In this document: positions 1 through 6,880 of the stretch, piece by piece | Layout of the letters: every line of letters starts with the position of its first letter | Position numbering within the stretch: the stretch's first letter is position 1 | NCBI RefSeq assembly: GCF_000375485.1 | Contig: NZ_AQXE01000002.1 | Span: 199,540-255,051, forward strand | DNA length: 55,512 nucleotides | Source: Desulfovibrio oxyclinae DSM 11498 | Lineage (GTDB): Bacteria; Desulfobacterota; Desulfovibrionia; Desulfovibrionales; Desulfovibrionaceae | Direction: 5' to 3' | Notes under the pieces: generated by a model | What the model saw: the letters and a program-made list of their open reading frames with translations, nothing else | What the model was told of the DNA's origin: nothing | The model's database searches: none | Program-made: the position numbers and the translations under genes

Positions 1-66
1 ATGATCCACAGCCTTGAAGACGAGCTTGAGGATTCCTTCAGCATCCTGATACCCGAGCCGCGTTGA
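1..66 (+). CDS. C-terminal end of an unidentified protein (5' truncated)
   Basis: The frame is open from base 1 and closes with TGA at 64-66. It gives a short acidic tail ending in ILIPEPR. The gene starts outside the window, so the in-frame ATG at base 1 should not be read as the true start. The tail is too short to identify a family. It lies about 55 bases upstream of the NifU-like gene on the same strand and may share its transcript. Confidence 0.4.
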   Translation: MIHSLEDELEDSFSILIPEPR

Positions 67-121
67 CATCCCCCGGCAAAGGGCTTACTTCGGCACCAGA
101 TTTCAATCGGAGGCACTACAC

Positions 122-346
122 ATGCGCGAAAAAGTTGAAGCCGTGCTCGAACAGGTACGCCCCATGCTCAAAGCCGACGGCGGTGACGTGGAGTTGGTGG
201 AGATCACCGATCAGGGCATCGTCAAGGTCCGCCTGCAGGGAGCCTGCAAAGGTTGCCCCATGTCTCAGGTGACCCTGAAGAACGCCATCGAGCGCACCAT
301 TCTCAAGGCCATCCCTGAAGTGAAGGGCGTGGAGCCCGCGGACTAG
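122..346 (+). CDS. NifU-like iron-sulfur scaffold protein (NifU C-terminal domain)
   Basis: This 74-residue protein consists only of the NifU C-terminal domain. That family carries or transfers labile Fe-S clusters to apoproteins in the cytoplasm. The diagnostic CxxC is at C42 and C45 in the stretch GACKGCPMS, followed by the usual helix (TLKNAIERT). A Shine-Dalgarno GGAGG (109-113) lies 8 bases before the ATG. The length is typical of stand-alone Nfu proteins, and no A-type or IscU domain is attached. It is followed at 86 bases by gltX on the same strand with no obvious terminator between, so the two may be co-transcribed. The family assignment is firm; the client proteins are unknown. Confidence 0.93.
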   Translation: MREKVEAVLEQVRPMLKADGGDVELVEITDQGIVKVRLQGACKGCPMSQVTLKNAIERTILKAIPEVKGVEPAD

Positions 347-432
347 CCTCCGCACCCACACGGAACCAACGAACAGGCGTCGCCGGTGCATCCGGGGACG
401 CCGTGTTGCTACTGACAAAGAAGAGGACCGAC

Positions 433-1836
433 ATGACCATCGTATCCCGGTTTGCCCCGAGTCCCACGGGTTTTCTGCACATCGGCGGCGCACGCACCGC
501 CCTGTTTTCCTGGCTGCTCGCCCGCCATTCTGGCGGAAAATTTCTGCTGCGCGTCGAAGACACCGATCGTGAACGCAGCACCCAGGAAGCCATCGACGCC
601 ATCCTCGACGCCATGAAATGGCTCGGACTGGAACACGACGGCGAAATCACCTACCAGAGCGAACGCGCCGACAGGCACAACGAAGTGATCGACCAGCTCA
701 TCGAGGCAGGGCACGCCTACTATTGCGACTGTACCAAGGAGCAGGTGGACGCCATGCGCGAGAAAGCCCGCGCCGAGGGCCGCAAGCCCAAATACGACGG
801 CTCCTGCCGAGAAAAGGGACTCGAAGCCGGACCGGACCGCGTCGTGCGCCTTAAGGCCCCCCTCGACGGCGTCACCGCCTACGACGATCTGGTCAAAGGT
901 CCCATCGCCGTAAATAACGAGGAAATGGACGACATGATCCTGCGCCGCTCCGACGGCTCTCCGACCTACAACCTCGCGGTAGTGGTGGACGACCACGACA
1001 TGGGCGTGAACCACGTCCTTCGCGGCGACGACCACGTTAACAACACCCCGCGTCAGATCCTCATCTACAAGGCCATGGGCTGGGAAGTCCCAACCTTCGG
1101 CCACGTGCCCATGATCCTCGGTCCGGACAAGAAAAAACTTTCCAAACGCCACGGTGCCCTGTCCGTCATGGAATACGAAAAGCTTGGCTACCTGCCGGAA
1201 GCCGCATGCAACTACCTCGCGCGTCTCGGCTGGTCCCACGGCGATCAGGAGATCTTCTCCCGTCAGGAGATGATCGACCTCTTCGATACCGCCAACCTCG
1301 GCAACTCCCCGTCCGTCTTCGACCTTAAGAAGTTCGAATGGGTCAACGCCCACTGGATCAAGGAAGCCGACCCCGAACGCCTGACCGACATGGTCATGGA
1401 CTTCATCGGACGCGAACTCGGCGAAGAAGCAGCAGCCTCCGCACCGCGCGATAAAGTGCTGGCCCTCGTGCCGCACCTGCAGCCCCGCGCCAAAGCCATC
1501 CCCGAAATGGTCGAGCAGGCGCGCCCCTTCATCGTGGATGCCGCATCGCTTCCCTACGACGAAAAAGCCGTCACCAAGTTCATTACCGAAGAAGCCAAAC
1601 CGCTGCTGCAAGACGTCCTCAATCGACTCGAAGCAGACGAAACCTTCACCCACGACTCCCTCGAAGCCGTCTGCAAAGGCGTCCTCGAAGAACGTGAACT
1701 CAAATTCAAAGTGCTCGCCCAGCCCCTGCGCGTCGCCGTCACCGGCACCACTAAAAGCCCAAGCATCTATGACACCATGCTCGTGCTCGGACGTGAAGAA
1801 ACCCTCGCCCGCATTCGCCGCGCACTCGATATGTAG
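433..1836 (+). CDS. gltX: Glutamyl-tRNA synthetase (GluRS, class I)
   Basis: This protein attaches glutamate to tRNA-Glu in the cytoplasm. In 467 residues it shows the class I HIGH motif as HIGG (16-19) and the KMSKS motif as KLSKR (235-239). The C98-x-C100...C125 arrangement matches the zinc-binding type of GluRS known from E. coli. I chose the ATG at 433 (MTIVSRFAPSPTG) because AAGAGGA at 421-427 lies just ahead and the family motif begins there. An upstream in-frame start at 403 would add ten unconserved residues. Because glnS is also present in this window, the enzyme is probably discriminating, although that cannot be proved from the sequence. A strong terminator follows the stop. Confidence 0.97.
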   Translation: MTIVSRFAPSPTGFLHIGGARTALFSWLLARHSGGKFLLRVEDTDRERSTQEAIDAILDAMKWLGLEHDGEITYQSERADRHNEVIDQLIEAGHAYYCDCTKEQVDAMREKARAEGRKPKYDGSCREKGLEAGPDRVVRLKAPLDGVTAYDDLVKGPIAVNNEEMDDMILRRSDGSPTYNLAVVVDDHDMGVNHVLRGDDHVNNTPRQILIYKAMGWEVPTFGHVPMILGPDKKKLSKRHGALSVMEYEKLGYLPEAACNYLARLGWSHGDQEIFSRQEMIDLFDTANLGNSPSVFDLKKFEWVNAHWIKEADPERLTDMVMDFIGRELGEEAAASAPRDKVLALVPHLQPRAKAIPEMVEQARPFIVDAASLPYDEKAVTKFITEEAKPLLQDVLNRLEADETFTHDSLEAVCKGVLEERELKFKVLAQPLRVAVTGTTKSPSIYDTMLVLGREETLARIRRALDM

Positions 1837-1856
1837 CCCTCACCAGCGATGACGAT

Positions 1857-1896
1857 AAAAAGTCCGCCGACCATAATGGTCGGCGGACTTTTTTTT
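1857..1896 (+). terminator. Rho-independent terminator of gltX
   Basis: The arms AGTCCGCCGACC and GGTCGGCGGACT form a perfect stem with a small AT loop. A-rich sequence lies before it and a run of eight T follows. It lies 20 bases after the gltX stop. The A run also makes it usable from the other strand. Confidence 0.93.
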
Positions 1897-1897
1897 G

Positions 1898-1970
1898 TGC
1901 CTCCGGCGGGTCTCCGACGGCCCTCCGGGGGCTTAAGAACCCTTTTGCAAAAGGGTTCTTAAGAATCTCC
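1898..1970. repeat. Dispersed repeat start plus perfect 32-bp palindrome
   Basis: The block opens with TGCCTCCGGCGG (1898-1909), a string that recurs at 31719 and 32203. It contains a perfect inverted repeat at 1932-1963 whose 16-base arms are CTTAAGAACCCTTTTG and its exact complement, with no loop. It sits directly behind the gltX terminator, is not coding, and resembles REP-type intergenic repeats. About 80 bases of featureless sequence follow up to 2050. Confidence 0.75.
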
Positions 1971-2054
1971 CAAAAACATTTGGCTTGCCAAGCCGCATTG
2001 GAGCTGTCGGAAAGCCGAGGTTCGTAGGCGGCTTGGCGGGGCTTGCGGAAAGTA

Positions 2055-2083
2055 TTTATCTGATATAGACAAGTTTGTATAAA
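2055..2083 (+). promoter_or_regulatory. Candidate sigma70 promoter for the small Cys-rich gene
   Basis: TATAAA at 2078-2083 is a good -10 element. A weak -35 (TTTATC, 2055-2060) stands 17 bases upstream. The surrounding 2050-2100 is clearly more AT-rich than the rest of the window. The predicted start of transcription leaves a leader of about 20 bases. Confidence 0.4.
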
Positions 2084-2107
2084 TCTCTAGTCTTATGTGG
2101 AGGGCTA

Positions 2108-2314
2108 ATGTCTAGATACTACGTGAACCGTAACGCACAGGGTAATGGCGACCATGAAGTTCATAAGGATGGGTGTTCACACATGCCCAAGCCAGAGAAC
2201 CGTATATATCTTGGACGATTTGACAATTGTCGCGGTGCAGTGCGTGAAGCGAAGAAACGTTATCAGAAATCGAACGGATGTTACTTTTGTTGCCGGGAGT
2301 GCCATACCGGCTAG
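2108..2314 (+). CDS. Small cysteine- and histidine-rich protein of unknown function
   Basis: This 68-residue protein starts with MSRYYVNRNAQ. GGAGGG (2099-2104) lies 3 bases before the ATG, which favours this start over an in-frame ATG at 2075. It has five cysteines (one in the middle region, then C..., CYFCC and CHTG near the end) and a histidine-rich centre, suggesting a small metal-binding domain. I recall similar short proteins with the pattern YYVN-NAQ-NGDHEVH scattered through unrelated bacteria, but no function is known to me. The gene lies in an AT-rich pocket between two repeat elements, which suggests horizontal acquisition. No signal peptide or membrane segment is visible. Confidence 0.7.
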   Translation: MSRYYVNRNAQGNGDHEVHKDGCSHMPKPENRIYLGRFDNCRGAVREAKKRYQKSNGCYFCCRECHTG

Positions 2315-2345
2315 CAAACGTAAGATAATGTAAATTTGGCTTTAT

Positions 2346-2500
2346 TCACATTCCGTCCCCGTCAGCGGGGTTGCAGCTGGGACGCGGGTTTTGCGGCCGC
2401 ATGAACCCGGCAGCTGCAACGCCGCTGACAACTCAGGGATTCCAAAGGGGGCCCGCCCCTTTGGCGGGGTGCAGGGGCAGCGCCCCTGCCCGTCGGAGAC
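2346..2500 (-). repeat. Dispersed palindromic repeat, copy A (minus orientation)
   Basis: This is the reverse-complement partner of the element at 31716-31860. It carries three nested inverted repeats. The 19-base arms at 2361-2379 and 2411-2429 differ at one base. The 9-base arms CCAAAGGGG and CCCCTTTGG are at 2442-2450 and 2456-2464. GCAGGGGC and GCCCCTGC are at 2471-2478 and 2482-2489. On the minus strand it starts about 33 bases behind the stop of the ABC permease, so it probably lies in that gene's 3' untranslated region and may end its transcript. Confidence 0.8.
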
Positions 2501-2532
2501 ATAACGTGTTTCTGGTCGCCTGTGGTGCCGAT

Positions 2533-3318
2533 TTACGCGTTTTTGTCGCTCCACGGTACTATGACGCGTGTGGCGATGCGGAAGAGCCAGTCGGTGGCGA
2601 GTCCGAGCAGTCCTATGATGATGAGTCCTGCGAAGATTCGGTCGATGGCGAGGAAGCGTTGTGCCCTGAGGATCATGTATCCGAGGCCGGAGTTTGCTGC
2701 CACGAGTTCGGCTACGACGAGGTAGGTCCATGCCCAGCCGACGGTTATGCGCAGGTCGTCCATGAGTCCGGGCAGTGCTCCGGGGATGAGGACGAGGCGA
2801 TAGGTCTGTGATTTGGAGGCGCCGAGGGTGGCTGCGGCTTTTGAGAGATCCTTGGGGACGCCTGCTGTGGTATCGGCGACCATGAGCACGAGTTGGAAGA
2901 AGGTTCCGAGAAAGATGACCATGAATTTCTGGAAGTCGCCTATGCCGAAGTAGAGCAGGGTCAGGGGGACCAGTGCGACGACGGGCAGGTAGCGGGCGAA
3001 TTCCATGAGGGGCTGGAAGAGGGCGGCGAGGCGTCGGCTGGTGGCGATGCCCATGCCGAGGGGCACGGCGGTGGCGACGGCCATGGCCCAGCCCACCATG
3101 ACGCGGTAGGTGGAGTCCCATGCGTAGGTGATCAGGATGCCTTCGTTGTACATTTCGCCGAAGGCCTGAAAGACGCGGTGCGGTTTGGGGAGGAAGAGTT
3201 CCTTGACCGAACCGGTGTAGGCCACGGCGGCCCAGATACCTAAAATGACCAGGAACGAGGCCATGGTCAGCCCCGTTCCCGGTTTGATTTTATTGGATAT
3301 GCGTTTGGCGAGGGCCAT
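2533..3318 (-). CDS. ABC transporter permease, SsuC/TauC type
   Basis: This 261-residue inner-membrane protein has about six hydrophobic segments and belongs to the BPD_transp_1 family of nitrate/sulfonate/taurine permeases. The cytoplasmic EAA loop is visible around residues 155-185 (AAATLGASKSQTYRLVLIPGA), the docking site for an ATPase. Its ATG overlaps the stop of the upstream solute-binding gene by one base (TAATG on the coding strand), so the two are translationally coupled. The third component, an SsuB/TauB ATPase, is not found on either side. The substrate cannot be read from the sequence; sulfonates, taurine, pyrimidine precursors and other small organic compounds are all possible. 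Confidence 0.92.
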   Translation of the reverse strand: MALAKRISNKIKPGTGLTMASFLVILGIWAAVAYTGSVKELFLPKPHRVFQAFGEMYNEGILITYAWDSTYRVMVGWAMAVATAVPLGMGIATSRRLAALFQPLMEFARYLPVVALVPLTLLYFGIGDFQKFMVIFLGTFFQLVLMVADTTAGVPKDLSKAAATLGASKSQTYRLVLIPGALPGLMDDLRITVGWAWTYLVVAELVAANSGLGYMILRAQRFLAIDRIFAGLIIIGLLGLATDWLFRIATRVIVPWSDKNA

Positions 3319-4292
3319 TACTCGGTGGCTTCCTTGATGTATTTGTCGGTGATGAGGGAGTCGGTGGCGAGTTCGCTGGAGATGATTCCCTTTTTCTGCC
3401 AGAACTTGCCGGCGCGTTCGGCGACTTCGTAGATATCGTTTTCGGTGTCGCGGTCGAAGAATTCGAGGTTGCCTTCGGCGCCGAAGAAGGTCACGCCGGA
3501 GGCCATGTCTGCGATGGCTTCTGCGGATTCGCCGAGGCCTTCGCCCATGATGGCGTTTCCTTCATCGGGGTTGGCGCGGTACCATTCAATGGCTTCGAAC
3601 CATGCCTTGGTCATGCCCACAGCGGCTTCGGGATTTTCTTCGGCGAAGTCTTTGCGCATGACGAAGACGTCCACGATGGTGCGGGGGAATTCCTTGGAGG
3701 AAGCGAGCACGTGGCCGCCTTCGCGTTCGGAGGCCTTGGAGAGCCACGGTTCCCAGGACACGGCGGCGTCGAGGTTGCCGGCGACGAATGCGGCTCCGGC
3801 GTCGGATGCGCCCATTTCGTGGATGGTCACGGAGTCTTCGGGCACGCCTGCTTTCTGCAGGGCGGTGAGGAAGAAGAAATAGGATGTGGAGCTCTTGTCG
3901 AGGCCGATGGACTTGCCGCGAAGGTCGGCGAGAGAGTCGATGCCTTTGCCTGCGATGATGCCGTCACCGCCGGAGGATTCGTCCATGGCGAAGAGCACGG
4001 TTTCCGGGGTGCCTTTGGCAAAGTGGATGACTTCGCGGTCCAGGACGTTGCCCAGTGCGTCGATATTGCCGGATGCCATGGCGGCGGCGTACTGGGATTC
4101 GTCGTCGATGATCATGATATCGACGTCGAGGCCGTACTTGTCGAAAAAGCCTTTTTCCTGCGCGATGTAGAGGGGGGCGTAGCCTACCCATGTGGCGAAG
4201 GCCACGCGAACCTGGGTCTTGGAAGCCATCGCCGGGCCTGCGGCCAGCAGCAGACAGGCCGCGATAAGCAGCATGGTGCTCAGTCTTTTCAT
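3318..4292 (-). CDS. ABC transporter solute-binding protein, SsuA/TauA/NMT1-like
   Basis: This 324-residue periplasmic protein has a clear signal peptide (positively charged MKRLS, hydrophobic core, cleavage near AMA-SK at 22-24). The mature part follows the NMT1/SsuA pattern: a TWVGYAPLYIAQEKGFF start, then FDKYGLDV, a LADLRGKSIG motif near residue 125, and DAAVSWEPWL near 180, as in sulfonate and taurine binders. AAGGAG stands 8 bases before the ATG. It is transcribed divergently from argS across a 185-base intergenic region and is coupled to the permease gene. The ligand is unknown. Confidence 0.93.
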   Translation of the reverse strand: MKRLSTMLLIAACLLLAAGPAMASKTQVRVAFATWVGYAPLYIAQEKGFFDKYGLDVDIMIIDDESQYAAAMASGNIDALGNVLDREVIHFAKGTPETVLFAMDESSGGDGIIAGKGIDSLADLRGKSIGLDKSSTSYFFFLTALQKAGVPEDSVTIHEMGASDAGAAFVAGNLDAAVSWEPWLSKASEREGGHVLASSKEFPRTIVDVFVMRKDFAEENPEAAVGMTKAWFEAIEWYRANPDEGNAIMGEGLGESAEAIADMASGVTFFGAEGNLEFFDRDTENDIYEVAERAGKFWQKKGIISSELATDSLITDKYIKEATE

Positions 4293-4360
4293 CGCTCACT
4301 CTCCTTTTTGATGACGAAATCGTAAATGTATAGCAACTGACCCGGTGGTAATTACTCATT

Positions 4361-4380
4361 CTTTTGCGAAATCGCAAGAG
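4361..4380. other. Weak hairpin in the divergent intergenic region
   Basis: CTTTTGCG and CGCAAGAG pair with one G-T wobble around an AAAT loop. The site lies between the divergent starts of the solute-binding protein (4292) and argS (4478). It could be an operator or a leader structure. I saw no convincing promoter pair or riboswitch in the rest of this 185-base region. Confidence 0.3.
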
Positions 4381-4477
4381 ATTGGGTGCCGACTGGTGGG
4401 CATATCATGTACTTGGAGTTCGTGGGCAAACGTGATAAAGCGGCGCGACGACTTATCCAAGGAGAATACAAAGCGCC

Positions 4478-6121
4478 ATGAGAGCAAAAACATATCTTGA
4501 AGAGGCTCTGAAGGGAGCCGTGGAAGGCAAGGGCTGGGAATGGCCCGAAAAGGCCGTCATCGAGCCGCCCAAGGACAAGCAATTCGGCGACATGTCCGCG
4601 AATGTGGCCATGATGCTTGCCAAGCAGGCTAAAAAGTCCCCGCGTGATATCGCAACGGACCTTGCTGATGCGCTTGGCGGTGATGCCAATATCGAAAAGG
4701 TGGACATCGCCGGTCCCGGTTTTCTGAATTTCACTTTCTCTCCGGATTTCTGGCGCGAAACCGTGAAGGTCGTTCGCGAGGCGGGCGAATCTTACGGAAA
4801 CGTCGAGACCGGAAAAGGGACGAAGGTTCAGGTGGAGTACGTGTCCGCCAACCCCACCGGCCCGCTGCACATCGGGCACGGTCGCGGCGCGGCGCTGGGT
4901 GACAGCCTCGCGCGCATCCTTGAAAAGGCCGGGTACGACGTTGAATGCGAATACTACATCAACGACGCCGGGCGTCAGATGCTCATCCTCGGCGGCTCCA
5001 TCCTGTATCGTGCCCGCCAGATAAAGGGCCTGAACCCAGCCGAGCCGGAAGATTTCTACAAGGGCGAATACATCACCGATATCGCCGGGCGCGTGCTGGA
5101 GAAGCACCCCGACCTCACCGAAATGGACGAGGCCGAAGCCGTGGAGATCTGCAAGATCTTCGGCAAGGACGAAATCCTTGAAGGCATCCAGCGTGACCTG
5201 CAGGCTTTCGGCGTGCGGCACGACGTGTGGTTCTCGGAAAAGAGCCTCGTGGATGACGGCATGGTTGATGAAACCTTCGGTGATCTTCGCGAGTCCGGTC
5301 TCGGATTCGATGAGGAAGGAGCCTTCTGGTTCCGCTCCACCCAGTTCGGCGACGACAAGGACCGAGTGCTGCGCAAGTCCAATGGTGACACCACCTATTT
5401 CGCCTCGGACATCGCTTACCACGACAACAAGTTCAAGCGCGGCTTCGATATGGTCATCGACATCTGGGGCGCGGACCATCACGGATACGTGCCGAGGATG
5501 CAGGCCGCCTGCGAAGCCATCGGCCGGAAGGGGCAACTCAGCGTCATTCTGGTGAACCTCGTGAACCTGCTGAAGAACGGTGAACCTGTGGCCATGAGCA
5601 CCCGCGCGGGTCAGTTCGAAACGCTGGCCGACGTGGTTTCCGAGGTCGGCTCCGACGCTTCGCGGTTCATGTTCCTGTCCCGCAAGTCCGATTCACGGCT
5701 GGATTTCGACCTTGAGCTGGTCAAGCAGAAGACCATGGACAACCCGGTTTACTACGTCCAGTACGCCCATGCCCGCGTCTGTTCCATGAAGACCAAGGCC
5801 GAGGGTGAAGGGGTTTCCGTGGCCGAGCCTTCCGCGCAGTCGCTGTCACTCTTGGACACCGAGCAGGACATGGAACTGCTCAAGTGTCTGGACCAGTATC
5901 CCGACTACGTGGAGTCCGCCGCGCGTCAGCAGAGTCCGCATATAATCAGTATGTATCTGCAAGAACTTGCATCAACGCTTCACAGGTACTATACAAAAGT
6001 TCATGTCCTCTCGGCAGGTCCGGAAGTCGCCTCTGCGCGGCTCATGCTTCTTGACAGCGTGGCGAGCGTTTTGGCGAACGGCCTTTCTCTGCTCGGAGTG
6101 AATGCGCCCGAGCGAATGTAA
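4478..6121 (+). CDS. argS: Arginyl-tRNA synthetase (ArgRS, class I)
   Basis: This 547-residue cytoplasmic enzyme charges tRNA-Arg. The N-terminal ArgRS-specific domain (to about residue 85) precedes the catalytic core. The HIGH motif (131-134) lies in the stretch [15 protein letters not shown]. The KMSKS counterpart is the degenerate VAMSTRAG typical of ArgRS. The DALR anticodon-binding domain, with its QYAHAR motif, occupies the C-terminal part. AAGGAGA (4459-4465) is 12 bases upstream of the ATG, slightly long. The gene is followed at 15 bases by a SPOR-domain gene on the same strand, so the two probably form an operon. Confidence 0.97.
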   Translation: MRAKTYLEEALKGAVEGKGWEWPEKAVIEPPKDKQFGDMSANVAMMLAKQAKKSPRDIATDLADALGGDANIEKVDIAGPGFLNFTFSPDFWRETVKVVREAGESYGNVETGKGTKVQVEYVSANPTGPLHIGHGRGAALGDSLARILEKAGYDVECEYYINDAGRQMLILGGSILYRARQIKGLNPAEPEDFYKGEYITDIAGRVLEKHPDLTEMDEAEAVEICKIFGKDEILEGIQRDLQAFGVRHDVWFSEKSLVDDGMVDETFGDLRESGLGFDEEGAFWFRSTQFGDDKDRVLRKSNGDTTYFASDIAYHDNKFKRGFDMVIDIWGADHHGYVPRMQAACEAIGRKGQLSVILVNLVNLLKNGEPVAMSTRAGQFETLADVVSEVGSDASRFMFLSRKSDSRLDFDLELVKQKTMDNPVYYVQYAHARVCSMKTKAEGEGVSVAEPSAQSLSLLDTEQDMELLKCLDQYPDYVESAARQQSPHIISMYLQELASTLHRYYTKVHVLSAGPEVASARLMLLDSVASVLANGLSLLGVNAPERM

Positions 6122-6136
6122 TCAACGAGGATAATC

Positions 6137-6859
6137 ATGGCTGCAAACGGCAGAAAGGCAAGCAAACAGACACCCCGAATGCCCAAGGTTCCCAAGGAGC
6201 CCAAGGTCTGGAACCTCCGGCTGACGGTTCCCGGACTGATCTGCGGCATCGGGATATCCGGGCTTGCCCTGACCCTTTTCTTCATCCTCGGCCTGCTCGT
6301 CGGGCGAGGCTACCGTGTCGAGGAAAAGGTGCCCCGTCTTGCAGCCATGATGCCCGAACAGCCCGTTGCCGTGAGTGAACACGGGGCCAAGGCTGATAAT
6401 GATGGGGATCGCGAGGTGCTCAAGCCGGAAGACTTGAGCTACCCCGAAAACCTTTCCAAAGCGCCAGCCAAGCCCAAGCCGAAAAAGCCCGAGAAACCCG
6501 AGCCTTCCGAAAAGAAGGTGGAGGAAAAGGCTGAAAAGAAAGCCGCTGAGAAAAGCGAGCCCGCCCAGCAGGAAAAGAACGCTGCCGTCACTGCCGGGGA
6601 AAACGTCTACGACTACGTGTATCAGGCCGCCTCGTTCCGAGATCGCGACATGGCCATGAAGCTGGCCGCGAAGATCAACAAGGCCCAACTGGTATCCCGG
6701 GTGGAAGCGTTCGAGACCAGCAGCGGCAACTGGTATCGGGTCATGGTGCTGCATCGCGGCACGCCGGAATCCACCGAGTCCATGAAGTCGGTTCTGGAAA
6801 AGTTCGGTATCAGCAAGCCTCTCATGAAGCAGAAGAAACCCGTCGCTGCCGACGGGTAG
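6137..6859 (+). CDS. SPOR-domain membrane protein
   Basis: This 240-residue protein has a short basic cytoplasmic N terminus and one transmembrane helix (about 33-56). A long Lys/Glu/Pro-rich linker (about 85-150) leads to a C-terminal SPOR domain (about 153-230: VYQAASF..., then WYRVMVLHRG). SPOR domains bind denuded glycan strands at the division septum, so a periplasmic peptidoglycan-associated role in division is likely; DedD and FtsN have this layout. GAGGA precedes the ATG. The last codons form a perfect hairpin (6838-6857), and the gene converges on the MoeA-like gene with only 21 bases between them. Confidence 0.88.
   Translation: MAANGRKASKQTPRMPKVPKEPKVWNLRLTVPGLICGIGISGLALTLFFILGLLVGRGYRVEEKVPRLAAMMPEQPVAVSEHGAKADNDGDREVLKPEDLSYPENLSKAPAKPKPKKPEKPEPSEKKVEEKAEKKAAEKSEPAQQEKNAAVTAGENVYDYVYQAASFRDRDMAMKLAAKINKAQLVSRVEAFETSSGNWYRVMVLHRGTPESTESMKSVLEKFGISKPLMKQKKPVAADG
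6838..6857. terminator. Hairpin overlapping the stop codon of the SPOR gene
   Basis: ACCCGTCG and CGACGGGT pair perfectly around a CTGC loop, ending on the first base of the stop codon. There is no T run. It sits at the junction of two convergent genes and could end transcription from either side with Rho or by stalling. Confidence 0.4.
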
Positions 6860-6880
6860 CTTCCGCGTCAATCGTCAGAA

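Noticed and set aside
2342..3121. A minus-strand frame reading through the repeat into an alternative frame of the permease
   Set aside because: The permease frame itself is conserved. The Arg/His/Pro-rich product and the reading of a repeat show that this one is not real.
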